Below are positions 25,039 through 34,911 of a DNA stretch of 64,000 nucleotides, in pieces (position 1 is the first letter of the stretch; each line of letters opens with the position of its first letter). Both the position numbers and the translations under genes were made by a program. The notes under the pieces were generated by a model. The model was not told where the DNA came from and made no database searches. It saw only the letters and a list, made by a program, of their open reading frames with translations. Location of the stretch: contig JAPNUO010000004.1 of assembly GCA_026627065.1 (NCBI GenBank), positions 1-64,000 on the forward strand, written 5' to 3'. Source of the stretch: Bacillota bacterium. Its GTDB lineage: Bacteria > Bacillota > Sulfobacillia > Sulfobacillales > Sulfobacillaceae.

Positions 25039-25416
25039 ATGGGACACACGGTGCTGGTCGTCGACGATTCGGCGACGATGCGCCTCAGTCTGAAGACCAC
25101 GTTAGAAATGCATCAATTTCAGGTGCAGACGGCAGAAAACGGAGTGATTGCGCTGGATTGGTTTCGGGCAACCCACCAACCGCCAGCGTTGGTGATTACC
25201 GACATTCACATGCCGGAAATGGACGGACTGGCGCTGATTCGCGAACTGCGCGCCTTGCCTCGTGGGCGATTTCTCCCCATCTTGGTGTTAACGACAGAGA
25301 GTCAAGAGGATTATCGCCAAGAGGCGCGTCGTTTGGGGGCCACCGGCTGGCTCATCAAGCCTGTTCGCGGGTCCGACCTTCTTGCCGTGATTGATCGGGT
25401 GTTGCCACATCATTAA
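25039..25416 (+). CDS. cheY: CheY-like response regulator (set 1)
   Basis: A 125-residue single receiver domain: [14 protein letters not shown] with the acidic pair, [13 protein letters not shown] with the phospho-Asp, VLTTES with the switch Thr, and GWLIKPV with the conserved Lys. It would carry the signal from CheA to the motor. ATG 25039 has GAAGGAAGGG eight bases upstream; the GTG at 25030 is an alternative. Confidence 0.93.
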   Translation: MGHTVLVVDDSATMRLSLKTTLEMHQFQVQTAENGVIALDWFRATHQPPALVITDIHMPEMDGLALIRELRALPRGRFLPILVLTTESQEDYRQEARRLGATGWLIKPVRGSDLLAVIDRVLPHH

Positions 25417-25457
25417 TTCCTGTTGCACGAGTTTCTCACGGAGGAGGCATGCTGTCC

Positions 25458-26423
25458 ATGGAGCAGCGCACGCCTGATCGTGCCAATGACCTTACGACCC
25501 TCTTAACCATTTGCCGACAACAACTGCTTGAAGCCGTCGAGCAAACAGAAACGGGAGTGCTGCGCGTTACGGAACGGCTCAAAGGGGTATTTGCCGTAAA
25601 CCAGGCCCGGGTGAAGGAGTTTGAGCAGGCATTGGCCGACAGTCAAGCAGAGTTGCAACGATGGAATAGTGAAAGTCTGGCGCCGCAAATTGAGGAGGTG
25701 GCTCGAACACTAGCGCAGTACACGAGCCTCATCGAAACCGCCACGCATCGCCTCGAAGGGTTGGATAGAAGAGCGCAAGCGTTGGCGCCGCTTATGGACC
25801 GGATTCAAGGAGTGGCGCGCGACACCAATTTGTTGGCGCTGAATGCGGCCATCGAAGCGGCTCGCGTTGGCGAGGCAGGTCGGGGTTTCGCGGTGGTGGC
25901 CGATGCTGTGCGGCGCCTGGCCAATGAAAGCGGGGCCATGGCCCAGGACACGCGGAGCCAGGTGCAAGACTTGCGTCAAGCCCTCTCGGCAGACATCAAC
26001 ACCTCGCGCCAGATGTTAGACGCCCTGCGCGAAAATATGAACGCGTCGCTGGCCCAACTGCATCGCGCCCAGCAAGACGCGTGGGCGCACATGGGCGCCG
26101 CAGGGGAGACGTTGTGGAATGCGCTGGCTGAACTCAAGTCACTGCACAGCGCCACCGTGCACGAATTGTCCGAGGCCTTAGGCGAGATGCAGTTTCAGGA
26201 TGTGGTACGCCAACGGGTGGTGGCTGTGGCGGATGTGCTGGAGGCCTTGGAGCGGCGGGTCGGCGAGGCAACGGATGGCATGCCAGCGGCTTTGAATCTG
26301 ACTGACGTGCTTGAGACCATGCAGAGGCGTTACGTGATGCGCTCGCAATTCGTCGTACACCAGCGCGTGGTCTCCGCCCAAGACGGCGAGCCCGCCCCGG
26401 TTCCGCCCATAGAACTGTTCTAA
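25458..26423 (+). CDS. Short soluble MCP-like protein with CheZ-like C-terminal motif
   Basis: A ~321-residue helical protein without membrane segments. The central receptor tip reads [35 protein letters not shown], a full MCP signalling hairpin, here cited in two parts: [17 protein letters not shown] and [13 protein letters not shown]. The C-terminal helix has [15 protein letters not shown], resembling the CheZ phosphatase/binding segment. This receptor/CheZ-like family occurs in several phyla. ATG 25458 has AGGAGG ten bases upstream; ATG 25449 is too close to that site. It ends the first set and is convergent with the next receptor. Confidence 0.8.
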   Translation: MEQRTPDRANDLTTLLTICRQQLLEAVEQTETGVLRVTERLKGVFAVNQARVKEFEQALADSQAELQRWNSESLAPQIEEVARTLAQYTSLIETATHRLEGLDRRAQALAPLMDRIQGVARDTNLLALNAAIEAARVGEAGRGFAVVADAVRRLANESGAMAQDTRSQVQDLRQALSADINTSRQMLDALRENMNASLAQLHRAQQDAWAHMGAAGETLWNALAELKSLHSATVHELSEALGEMQFQDVVRQRVVAVADVLEALERRVGEATDGMPAALNLTDVLETMQRRYVMRSQFVVHQRVVSAQDGEPAPVPPIELF

Positions 26424-26473
26424 GCGGAGACCGGGGCCCGTTGCCGTATGCGCACGTGATAACCGAGTGAGGC

Positions 26474-28465
26474 CTAGAGCTGGTACTGAGCCACCAACTG
26501 AAGCAGCTCAGAGGCCACCTTGGCCAGCGTTTGCGCCTTGTTGGACAAGGTTTCCGCGGACTCTGCCACCTGCTCGCTCGTGGTCGCCACTTCTTCCGTG
26601 GAGGCGGCAGTTTCCTCCGAGATGGCCGCTAAGCCTTCCACCGTGTCAGTCACGTCTGCCGAGGACGACGCCATCTGTTGGGCTGCGGCCGAGTTGTCTT
26701 GGGCAATGCGCTGAATTTCTCGGATGCCCTGGTCGACTCCAGCGCTTTCCTGATCCAAGGTGCGCACCGTCTGCAGCAGAACGGCGATTTCCTCGGTGAC
26801 CTTGCTCACCGCAGCTTCCATGCTTTCCAACGCTGCTCGGGTTTCTTCGCTGAGCGCCTGACCGGTAGCGACCTCTTGTTGTCCCTTATCCATGGCCACC
26901 ACTGATTCGTGCACGGTCTCTTGGATGGTGCGAATCAAGTCGCTGACATTGGTGGCTTCTTGCGACGATTGCTCGGCCAATTTTCGTACCTCATCGGCGA
27001 CTACGGCAAAGCCCCGGCCGTGTTCTCCCGCGCGAGCGGCTTCAATATTGGCATTAAGGGCAAGTAAATTGGTCTGGGCGGCAATGTCGGAAATGGTGCT
27101 GGCAATGGCGCCAATGCGTTCCGAGTGTTGGCCAAGGAGGCTAATGGCTTCGGCGGTGGCGCGGGTGCCTTCGGCGATGCGGGTCATGGCCGCCAGCGTT
27201 TCTTCGACTTGGCGACGTCCGTCGCGCGCCGATTGCCGCGATGCTTCGGCCAATTGTTCCATGCGTTGCACTGCTTCATGCACAGAGGCTTGCGCGTCTT
27301 TCATTTGACGGAGCGCAACCTCCCCTTGCTGGGCTTGGGTGGCTTGGGCCGTGGTGCCGTTGGCGACCTGCTCGACGGCAAGCTTCAGTTGCTGCATTGC
27401 CGACGCGATTTGCTGCAAGCCGTGGGACGATTCACTGGTGGCCTGGGCGGTTTGGCCCACGGCCGTGGCAATTTGATGCGTGGCTTGGGTGGTATGGGTG
27501 GCGAGCGCGGTCAGCTCGTCCACGCTGGCTTGGACCTCCTGCCCGGCGCGTTGGAGCGCCTGAATCACGTCGCGCAAACGCTGGTGCATGGTGTCCAGCG
27601 CGCGTCCCAGCGTATCGCGCGGCCCTTTCGGGTGGGGCGCGACCGTGAGATCCCCTTGGCTAATGGCGTCGGCGACTGCTCCAAGCTCCGTCAGATATTG
27701 CATCATTTGGCGAAACGCGTCGGCCAGTTGACCCAGTTCGTCGGTGCTCCGGTGAGTCAACGAGGCGGACGTGTCGCCTTGGGCCAATTGTTCCGCCACG
27801 TTTTTCAAGGAGACCAGCGGTTTGACAGCAAACCACTGAATGGTCAGGAGCATGGCGACGAGAATGGCCAGCACTACAATGGCCGAAATCCACGCCAAGG
27901 TGATACTCTCCTGCTGGTCATGTTCGATGATGGCAAAATGCTTGGAGAGATTTTTTTGTCCCAAGGACACGAGTTCATTCAGCAAGGGGGAAATGGCCGT
28001 TGAGGGGCCGTTGTTTCCCACGGTTTGTTCGTAGTCTGCCGCCCGGAGATGGCCGGACAAGATGTCGGTATGTACCAACCGCGCGTCGGCCGAGTACTGT
28101 GCGATTTCTCCGCTGACGCGGTGGAGTAGGGCGGTGATGGCAGGCCGGAAGGACAGGGCGCGGGCCGTGGCCAACTGGCTTTGAAACGCATTGGACCAGC
28201 TGAGGGCTTGGTCGTAAGTGGACTGAGCCAATGCGCTGTGATGCCGTTCGGTGGCAAGTAAGGCATAGGTGTTCATCTGGTCGTCGTAGGCGTAAAAATC
28301 GGCCTGCATCGCTTGGACCGCACTGAGGAACTGGTTGTCTCGGCTCGTGACAATGCGCGTGCTTTTCAGTGCACTCTCATCGCGGGAAATCGTCAGCGCG
28401 CTTTGGGCCATGGTAACGGCGATCAGCAAGCCGGCCACGGCCGAGGCCTTAGCAGTGAGTCTCAT
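26474..28465 (-). CDS. Transmembrane methyl-accepting chemotaxis protein
   Basis: A 663-residue receptor: an N-terminal membrane helix (about 8-26), a periplasmic four-helix-bundle-type sensor domain (about 30-185), a second membrane helix (about 190-212, [17 protein letters not shown]), a HAMP domain (about 213-265), and a cytoplasmic MCP domain with the tip [19 protein letters not shown] and [18 protein letters not shown]. The ligand is unknown. It is transcribed against the rest of the island and separates the two che sets. Confidence 0.95.
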   Translation of the reverse strand: MRLTAKASAVAGLLIAVTMAQSALTISRDESALKSTRIVTSRDNQFLSAVQAMQADFYAYDDQMNTYALLATERHHSALAQSTYDQALSWSNAFQSQLATARALSFRPAITALLHRVSGEIAQYSADARLVHTDILSGHLRAADYEQTVGNNGPSTAISPLLNELVSLGQKNLSKHFAIIEHDQQESITLAWISAIVVLAILVAMLLTIQWFAVKPLVSLKNVAEQLAQGDTSASLTHRSTDELGQLADAFRQMMQYLTELGAVADAISQGDLTVAPHPKGPRDTLGRALDTMHQRLRDVIQALQRAGQEVQASVDELTALATHTTQATHQIATAVGQTAQATSESSHGLQQIASAMQQLKLAVEQVANGTTAQATQAQQGEVALRQMKDAQASVHEAVQRMEQLAEASRQSARDGRRQVEETLAAMTRIAEGTRATAEAISLLGQHSERIGAIASTISDIAAQTNLLALNANIEAARAGEHGRGFAVVADEVRKLAEQSSQEATNVSDLIRTIQETVHESVVAMDKGQQEVATGQALSEETRAALESMEAAVSKVTEEIAVLLQTVRTLDQESAGVDQGIREIQRIAQDNSAAAQQMASSSADVTDTVEGLAAISEETAASTEEVATTSEQVAESAETLSNKAQTLAKVASELLQLVAQYQL

Positions 28466-28565
28466 GCTACCGTCTCCTTATGCTTTGAAATCATCCGGAT
28501 AATGGAGTCGAGTGCGAGCGCCCCAGGGCCGACCCGAATACTGTCGAACTTCGACGACGCCGGTG

Positions 28566-28637
28566 GGACTCCTCTTTTACGCCGCCCTTTTTGGGCGGGC
28601 GCGGTGGCGAGAAAGTCGACGGCCAAAAAAGGAGTCC
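28566..28637. other. Nested inverted repeats upstream of cheW (set 2)
   Basis: GGACTCCT (28566-28573) pairs with AGGAGTCC (28630-28637). Inside it, CCGCCC (28582-28587) pairs with GGGCGG (28593-28598) around a TTTTT loop. It lies in the 221-base gap between the divergent receptor and cheW genes and could be a terminator remnant or leader structure. Confidence 0.35.
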
Positions 28638-28686
28638 TTTCTTTGCTGGCGAATAGCGTGGATGAACGCAAGAGTGGAGGCGGGCG

Positions 28687-29172
28687 ATGAATCAAGAGTT
28701 GTTGGTCGTACGCATTGGTCCGTATTTCTTTGGCGCCCCGGTGCTGGCGGTGGCCGAAATCTTGCAGCTGTCGGATGTGACGCGGATTCCAAGGGTACCG
28801 CCGCAGGTGGCTGGGATTGCCGTGGTCCGTGGATTGCCGCTGATGGTGATGACGTTAAGTCCGGCGCTTGGCCTACCCGCGGAGCGGATGGAATTTGTCT
28901 TGCGATGGGCGGGTGATCGCAACACCGCCTTGGTTCATGTAGACGAAGTGGTGGGCTTGGTGCAGGTCGACCACCCTTTGCCCAAAGACAGTTGGGCGAC
29001 ACTCGTCCCCCCCGCAGCCGCAAATTGGGTGGTGGATGTTTACCGCTGGCACGACGAGTGGCTATGGGCTTGGCCTGAGGATCTGCCGCAACGGTTGGCG
29101 GCGGAGCTGACAGGCGGGCTAAAGCCCGGCGGGAGCGGCTGGGCGGCAGCCCCGATGGCACAAGGAGGATAA
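28687..29172 (+). CDS. CheW-like coupling protein (set 2)
   Basis: A 161-residue CheW-like protein: LLVVRIGPYFFGAPVLAVAEIL, RIPRVPPQVAGIAVVRGLPLMV and a later VDEVVGLVQVD strand. The usual NLRG is VVRG, and the last ~40 residues are Gly/Pro-rich. It probably couples receptors to the CheA-CheV hybrid that starts two bases after its stop codon. AGTGGAGG precedes the ATG. Confidence 0.82.
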   Translation: MNQELLVVRIGPYFFGAPVLAVAEILQLSDVTRIPRVPPQVAGIAVVRGLPLMVMTLSPALGLPAERMEFVLRWAGDRNTALVHVDEVVGLVQVDHPLPKDSWATLVPPAAANWVVDVYRWHDEWLWAWPEDLPQRLAAELTGGLKPGGSGWAAAPMAQGG

Positions 29173-29174
29173 CC

Positions 29175-31865
29175 ATGCGCTTTGATGAGATTCGCTGGGA
29201 CTCGGAGGAGGAGCGGGCGCTCTTTCTCGAAGAGGCCTTCGAGCTGTTAGGGACTCTGGAAGAGGGGGCGCTGAAAACCCCTCCGCCAATTGAGGCGATG
29301 TTTCGCGCCGCACACACCCTGAAAGGGTCGGGGGGGATGCTTGGGCTGACCGAGTGGGTCGAACGGGCCCATCGGCTGGAAGACGCCATCGACCGCCGTG
29401 GTCGCCCTGACTGGCAGTGGACCCCGGAGTTGCAGCAATTGGTGCTCGAAACCGTCGATGCCCTGCGCGCCGAACTGAGCGGGGCACCCGCGGATGATCG
29501 CACGGCCCTCGTGCGGTTTGACCTGCGATGGAGTGCGTCCTGCCCCATGCCGGGGGTACGCGCGTTGCAGGCGTACAATGCCGTCAGCGCGGCCATCCCC
29601 GGCACAATGAGCGATCCACCCGTCGACCGGCTGGGCGATTGGCACGGGGAGGTGAGCGTGCTTTGGGTGCCGTCCGTGGCGGATGTCGAGGAGCAGGTGC
29701 AGGCGCTGTTAGCCGTCGTGGATGACCTGGTGGAAGTGAAACGGGTGGATCGCGCCCTGGAGGCGCCCCATCTGACTGAATCTCCGACCGACGAGTCGCA
29801 GCGTCCCGATCGGCGCGATGCGACGCTGCGCATCAGCGCCGACACCCTGGAAGCGATTATGGAAGGGATTGGAGAACTTCTGCTTGACCACGGACAGTTG
29901 GAGCATCGGCTGGGCCATGCGCTCGACTCGGCCACCCGCTCCGTCTTTGAACATATGCGGCGTCGGGCGCTGGACCTTCAGGATTTGACGCTGCGTGCCC
30001 GCATGCTACCGCTTGACACCTTGTTTCGCCAGTACCCACGCGCAGTGCACGACATCGCGCGGAAGTTGAACAAGAAGATTGAATTAAAGACCCAGGGCGG
30101 CGACACCGAGCTAGACCGAGTGGTGATGGATCGGCTGCACGAACCGCTTCTGCATCTTTTGCGGAACGCTTGCGACCACGGCATTGAGTCACCGGAAGAA
30201 CGCATACAGCTGGGAAAACCGGAAACCGGGACGGTGCGGTTGACGGCCTATGCGGCCCAAGGCCACGTGCACATTCAGCTGGAAGACGACGGGCGCGGGA
30301 TTGATTGGCAAAAACTGCGAGACAAGGCGGAGCGCGAAGGGTGGATGAGTCACGACGAGGCCGAGCGCGCGAGGGAAGAGGAATTGCAGGACCTCTTGTT
30401 TCGCCCCGGGGTGTCCACCCGCGACCAGGTGACGGATCTGTCGGGCCGGGGCGTCGGTCTGGATGTGGTGCGGGCATTTTTGGACGAGATTCACGGGGCC
30501 ATCAGCGTGGAGAGCCGATGGGGGCAGGGCACCACCTTTCATATTGAGCTCCCGATGACCATGGCCATTGTCACCGCGCTGATCGTCGAGGCCGGTCCTT
30601 GGACCGTCGGATTTCCCATTGCCACGGTCGAGCGCATTGAAAGTGTGAGCGTGGCCGGGGTCAAGAGCGCGTTGGGTCACGACGCCGTGAGCGACCGCAA
30701 TACCCCGCTCCCCGTCTTTTCCTTAACGGAGCTTTTGGATCCCGACCAGCCCCACGAGGATCACTACGTGGTGCGGGTCAAGGATGGTCGCACCCAGGCC
30801 GCGTTGACCGTGGGTGAGGTGACAGGACAGCAGGAGATTGTCATCAAACCGGTCGAGGGATTGACCGGGCTGACGCCCTGGCTGAGCGGCGTGGCGCTTT
30901 TGGGGGACGGCCGGCTGGCCCTGGTCGTCGATGTGCGTCGCCTGGTGCCGGTGACCAGAAGCGAGGGCGAGGCGCTGCGGGAGGACGATGTCATCCTCTT
31001 GGGCTCTAACCAGATGGAGCTGTTGGTCTTTCGTCTGAACGGCGATCAGCGGTACGGCATCAATGTGTACAAGACGCGGGAAGTCTTGCCGGCGACCACG
31101 GTCACCCGGGTGGCGGGGCAGCATCCGTGGCTTGATGGCGTGGTCTATGTCCGGGGTCAAGCCTTGCCCGTCATCAACCTTTACCGCGCCTTGGACCTCG
31201 ATCCCCAGGCGGACAGCGCCCCGCTCTTGATGGTGGCGGAATTCAACCAAACGGTGCAAGCATTTGGGGTTTACGAAGTCGAGCAAATGGTGCGGGTCGG
31301 CTGGGACGCCGTGGAGACGTTGCCGGACTTGATGGAAGGTCACAACCGCTTTGTCACCGGGCTTATTAATCATCCCACTCTGGGTACCATTCAGTTGTTG
31401 GATTTTGAGGCGCTTCTGGCCGCCGTGGCGCCGCCGGCTCCCGAGGCGGAGCCACAGCTCCCGCCCCTGGGCCCGGAGGTGACCGTGTGGCTCGCCGACG
31501 ATTCGGCGGTGGCGCGCCAGCAGGTGGAAAAGGCCTTAGCAAGTCTCGGAGTGACCATGCGGACATTTCGCGACGGCACCGAATTGTTGGCGGCGGTTCG
31601 CGGGGAGGGGGCGCGCCCGGATGTGGTGGTGCTGGACGTCGAAATGCCCAAGCTGGATGGGTACAGCGTCGCGCGCCAACTCAAGGAAAGTGCGGAGACC
31701 GCCGCGATTCCCATCATTCTTCATACCTCGTTGTCCGGAAAGTGGCAGGCTTCGCGGGCCCAGGAAATCGACGCCGACGCCGTGATCACCAAATTCGACC
31801 CGGGCTTGTTGGCCGCGACCGTGGTGCGTTTGGTCGCGGCGCGCCCGCTTTCCGCCGTTTCATGA
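29175..31865 (+). CDS. CheA-CheV hybrid histidine kinase
   Basis: An 896-residue protein that joins a CheA to a CheV. In order: HPt domain (AAHTLKGSGG, His47), linker, dimerisation helices, ATPase domain (LRNACDHGIESPEE, DDGRGID, SGRGVGLDVV), a first CheW-like domain, a second CheW-like domain (ELLVFRLNGDQRYGINVY through VVYVRGQALPVINLY, as in CheV), and a C-terminal receiver (VWLADDSAVARQQ, VVVLDVEMPKLDG). The receiver may act as an internal phosphate sink or adaptation switch. AAGGAGGATAACC precedes the ATG. Confidence 0.92.
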   Translation: MRFDEIRWDSEEERALFLEEAFELLGTLEEGALKTPPPIEAMFRAAHTLKGSGGMLGLTEWVERAHRLEDAIDRRGRPDWQWTPELQQLVLETVDALRAELSGAPADDRTALVRFDLRWSASCPMPGVRALQAYNAVSAAIPGTMSDPPVDRLGDWHGEVSVLWVPSVADVEEQVQALLAVVDDLVEVKRVDRALEAPHLTESPTDESQRPDRRDATLRISADTLEAIMEGIGELLLDHGQLEHRLGHALDSATRSVFEHMRRRALDLQDLTLRARMLPLDTLFRQYPRAVHDIARKLNKKIELKTQGGDTELDRVVMDRLHEPLLHLLRNACDHGIESPEERIQLGKPETGTVRLTAYAAQGHVHIQLEDDGRGIDWQKLRDKAEREGWMSHDEAERAREEELQDLLFRPGVSTRDQVTDLSGRGVGLDVVRAFLDEIHGAISVESRWGQGTTFHIELPMTMAIVTALIVEAGPWTVGFPIATVERIESVSVAGVKSALGHDAVSDRNTPLPVFSLTELLDPDQPHEDHYVVRVKDGRTQAALTVGEVTGQQEIVIKPVEGLTGLTPWLSGVALLGDGRLALVVDVRRLVPVTRSEGEALREDDVILLGSNQMELLVFRLNGDQRYGINVYKTREVLPATTVTRVAGQHPWLDGVVYVRGQALPVINLYRALDLDPQADSAPLLMVAEFNQTVQAFGVYEVEQMVRVGWDAVETLPDLMEGHNRFVTGLINHPTLGTIQLLDFEALLAAVAPPAPEAEPQLPPLGPEVTVWLADDSAVARQQVEKALASLGVTMRTFRDGTELLAAVRGEGARPDVVVLDVEMPKLDGYSVARQLKESAETAAIPIILHTSLSGKWQASRAQEIDADAVITKFDPGLLAATVVRLVAARPLSAVS

Positions 31866-31889
31866 ATCCTTACCGAGGGAGGCCGAATC

Positions 31890-32249
31890 ATGACCATTCT
31901 TATTGCAGACGACGCGGCCTTTATGCGGATGCGTCTGAGGAAGTTGCTGGAGGAAGCGGGGCACGACGTGATTGAGGCGGCCAATGGGCGGGAAGCGGTC
32001 GCCAAATATCAGGAGCACCGACCGCACGCCGTCTTGATGGATATCACCATGCCTGAACTGGACGGGGTCGCTGCCACCCGCGAAATTTGTCAAAGCGACC
32101 CGACGGCTCGGGTCATCATGGTTTCGGCTTTGGGGCAGCAGGCGATGATTGTAGCGGCCATTCAGGCCGGCGCCAAGGATTTCGTCGTCAAGCCCTACGA
32201 ACCCGAACGCATTTTGCAGGCGATCGACAAATGGGCCCGCGTCGGCTGA
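31890..32249 (+). CDS. cheY: CheY-like response regulator (set 2)
   Basis: A 119-residue single receiver: ILIADDAAFMRMRLRKLLEE, VLMDITMPELDG (phospho-Asp), MVSALGQQ (switch Ser) and DFVVKPYEPERI (conserved Lys). It is typical of the CheY of Gram-positive bacteria and Thermotoga. GAGGGAGG precedes the ATG. Confidence 0.95.
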   Translation: MTILIADDAAFMRMRLRKLLEEAGHDVIEAANGREAVAKYQEHRPHAVLMDITMPELDGVAATREICQSDPTARVIMVSALGQQAMIVAAIQAGAKDFVVKPYEPERILQAIDKWARVG

Positions 32250-32273
32250 GAATCCACGGGAGGCGAATGGAAC

Positions 32274-33290
32274 GTGCGTTTAATGGCAGTGAGCGAATGT
32301 CAACCGGGGGATGTGGCTGCCGACGCAGTCTTTGGACGTCGAGGCACGGTGTTGGCCGAACGCGGGGAAGTGCTCACCCAAGCAGCTATTGATGCCATGA
32401 GGCAGCAGGGGCTGGATGTCGTGCCCATCGAATGGCCGGGGTGGCAGGCGATTCATCCGAATTGGTGGATGCCCGAACAGGATATTCGCGCCTTAAGAGA
32501 CTGGGTGGAGCACGGGCCCTCGGCGCTCAGCAGCGATGGCTTGGTGGAAGCCCGGCGCTTGGCCCGGACCATTGCCGAGCGCCTCGGGGAGCGCCAGATG
32601 CGTCCGTTTGAATGGATCCCCCTCTACCGGGGCGGGAATCCTGCGCTGGTGGCGTGGATGAACGTCATTGGCTTGACGGTCAAGTTGACGTTGGCCACCG
32701 ACTACCGGTGGGTGGAAGACTACGCGCTGGCGGCGGTGCTCTTGGGGCTGGAATGGGATGTGCCGGCGGCCGAGGTGGCGGAGCCCTCCCAAGAACGGCG
32801 GCGCGCGCTTGCGGAGCGCATTCGGCCCATGTCCAGCATTGCCGCCACCACGCGGGCAGCTCTGGCCCAGCACCATGCGCGGTGGGACGGCTCGGGCGAC
32901 CCCCCCTTGGCCGGCGACAAGATCTATCACGGTGCCCGCATCTTAGGCTTGGCCGAACTGGTCAACCTCTTGCTCTACCGCACGGACGACACCCCCTTGC
33001 CCATCAACGAAGTCCTCGAATGGGCGGCCGGAGGCGCCGGCATCGAATTTCCCTTAGACCTCATCAAAGCATTGCAGCGCACCGTCGCTCCCTACCCGGT
33101 GGGCACGGTCGTGCAGCTAGGCAACGGCGAATTGGGGGTGGTGCTGGACAATCCTCACGATTGGCCGAGCCGTCCGCTGATTCGCCTGCTTAACGGGCCC
33201 GAGCGCGGCCGGCCGGTGTCGTTGAAAGCGCCCGAGCAGCACGTCCGGGTCATTACCGGCTTTTACCACAAGCGCGAGTTGCCGAGTTAA
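32274..33290 (+). CDS. Degenerate HD-GYP-domain protein
   Basis: A 338-residue protein whose C-terminal half carries a recognisable HD-GYP core, QHHARWDGSGDPPLAGDKI then YHGARILGLAELVNLLL. The GYP triad is GDP, and the segment that should hold the metal-binding HD (LLHDIGK in active enzymes) reads VLLGLEWDVP. It is therefore probably inactive as a cyclic di-GMP phosphodiesterase and may bind the nucleotide or a partner. The N-terminal ~75 residues match the short domain that often precedes HD-GYP. GTG 32274 follows GGGAGG; ATG 32283 is possible. Confidence 0.75.
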   Translation: MRLMAVSECQPGDVAADAVFGRRGTVLAERGEVLTQAAIDAMRQQGLDVVPIEWPGWQAIHPNWWMPEQDIRALRDWVEHGPSALSSDGLVEARRLARTIAERLGERQMRPFEWIPLYRGGNPALVAWMNVIGLTVKLTLATDYRWVEDYALAAVLLGLEWDVPAAEVAEPSQERRRALAERIRPMSSIAATTRAALAQHHARWDGSGDPPLAGDKIYHGARILGLAELVNLLLYRTDDTPLPINEVLEWAAGGAGIEFPLDLIKALQRTVAPYPVGTVVQLGNGELGVVLDNPHDWPSRPLIRLLNGPERGRPVSLKAPEQHVRVITGFYHKRELPS

Positions 33291-33311
33291 CGGAATGAAG
33301 GCTGCTGCGTA

Positions 33312-33884
33312 ATGGAGGAGACGCGAGTGGATGTTGAGCAATTAATGGCAATCTGGCAGAAGGCGTCGATGCCCGCGTTGGCCCAGGCTGGCCTAGCTTT
33401 AAAGCAATTTAGCGGCTTGGACTTCGACGTCACGGAAAGCGACGTCGCGGTGGTGTCGTGGGATACCATGTCGGAGCGGTTTCTCCGGACCTTTCAAAAT
33501 CCGCTTTATGCCGTGCACCTGCGGGCGCGGGGCTTGTTTCAAGCCCATATCCTGACGGTGTTTTCCGACGTCAATGGCCAGCGCCTGGTCAGCGCGCTGA
33601 TGGGCGAAGCCATCGACCTGCCGTTGGACAGCATGGGTCTTTCAGCGTTGGCCGAAGTGGGAAATGTCGTAGGCACAGCCTTCCTCAATGTGTTTGCCGA
33701 TTTATTCCAAACCGTGTGGGAACCCACCACGCCGCGGGTGTGGCTCACCTCCGCCGAAGAACTGACGCGAGAAATTGCACCGGGCTCTCGGGTCCTGATG
33801 AGCCAGGCCCTCTTTCAAGTGACCAACGAAGAGGTTGCGGCCGAAATTGTCGTCGTCCCTTCTCTGGGCGGCCAGGCGGCATAG
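33312..33884 (+). CDS. CheC/CheX-type phosphatase
   Basis: A 190-residue protein. LSALAEVGNVVGTAFLNVFAD contains the CheC/FliY S-x3-E-x2-N active-site pattern, cited here as SALAEVGNVVGTAFLN. Only one such helix is obvious, as in CheX or single-site CheC. The N-terminal SGLDFDVTESDVAVVSWDTM fits the family. It would dephosphorylate CheY-P. It lies 13 bases before cheB. Confidence 0.82.
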   Translation: MEETRVDVEQLMAIWQKASMPALAQAGLALKQFSGLDFDVTESDVAVVSWDTMSERFLRTFQNPLYAVHLRARGLFQAHILTVFSDVNGQRLVSALMGEAIDLPLDSMGLSALAEVGNVVGTAFLNVFADLFQTVWEPTTPRVWLTSAEELTREIAPGSRVLMSQALFQVTNEEVAAEIVVVPSLGGQAA

Positions 33885-33897
33885 GGCGGGGATAGGC

Positions 33898-34911
33898 ATG
33901 CCCACGGTCATTGTCGTTGACGATTCTCCCTTTTTTCGCCATGTGCTGGCGTCGCGCCTAGGGCGGCGAGGGTTTCAGGTGGCGGCGTTGCTGGCGTCGG
34001 GCGAGGAGGCGCTGACCGCCATCCCCCGGCTGAATCCCGACGTCGTGCTGATGGACGTGATCATGCCGGGGCTCGACGGCTTGGCCACCGTACGGCAGCT
34101 GCGCCGCGAGTGGCCTGGGCTCATCATCATGATGTCGAGCCATACGGAGCGCGGGGTGCGGGCCACCTGGGATGCGCTGGACGCCGGGGCCGACGATTTT
34201 TTGCCCAAGCCGGAGGGAAATCAATCCTTAGACAGCCTGATTGACGCGCTGTCCGAACGGGTGAGCCAATTCGCTCAACGGCCTGTGGCGCCCACCACCG
34301 CGTTGCCGCTGGAACGGGGTACGGTGCGCACCAGTGGTTTTCGCGCCGTGGTGGTGGGGGCTTCGACCGGGGGGCCGCGAGCCTTGACCCAGTTATTTAC
34401 GGCGTTGAGCACCGGGCCGCGCGCACCTAAGCTGATCGTCGTGCAGCACATGCCGGCGGGGTTTACCACCTCGTTTGCCGCACGGCTCCAGGAAGTCTCT
34501 CGGGAACCGGTCACGGAGGCGCCGCCCGACGGGCGCCGCGTTCCTTGGGAACACATTCGGACGGTGGTGGCCGCCGGCGGTCGCCACTTGCGGCTGGACG
34601 CCGAAGGATGCTGGGCGGAGACGGGCGAGCGGGTTCACGGCGTCATTCCTTCCATCGATGTGACGCTGACCGATGCGGCGGCCGTCTTTGGCGCCGACTT
34701 AGCGGTGGTCATTCTCACCGGCATGGGGGAGGACGGAGCGCGAGGCGCGCTTGTCTGCCGCGAAAAGGGCGCCACGGTGATTGCTGAGTCCCGCGACAGT
34801 GCGCTGATCTGGGGGATGCCGAAAGCGTGCGTCGAGCGGGGGGCGGCCGAGGTCCAGTGGCCGCTCGGGCAAATCGGGCGTTGGCTTCGTGAGGTGGTGA
34901 CGCATGGATGA
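33898..34911 (+). CDS. cheB: Chemotaxis response regulator methylesterase CheB (set 2)
   Basis: A 337-residue CheB: receiver (VIVVDDSPFFRHV, VVLMDVIMPGLDG, MMSSHTERG) and methylesterase (GASTGGPRAL, VQHMPAGFT, LTGMGEDGARG). The internal ATG 33898 starts the receiver. The end overlaps the cheR start by 8 bases, so the enzyme pair is translationally coupled. Confidence 0.95.
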   Translation: MPTVIVVDDSPFFRHVLASRLGRRGFQVAALLASGEEALTAIPRLNPDVVLMDVIMPGLDGLATVRQLRREWPGLIIMMSSHTERGVRATWDALDAGADDFLPKPEGNQSLDSLIDALSERVSQFAQRPVAPTTALPLERGTVRTSGFRAVVVGASTGGPRALTQLFTALSTGPRAPKLIVVQHMPAGFTTSFAARLQEVSREPVTEAPPDGRRVPWEHIRTVVAAGGRHLRLDAEGCWAETGERVHGVIPSIDVTLTDAAAVFGADLAVVILTGMGEDGARGALVCREKGATVIAESRDSALIWGMPKACVERGAAEVQWPLGQIGRWLREVVTHG

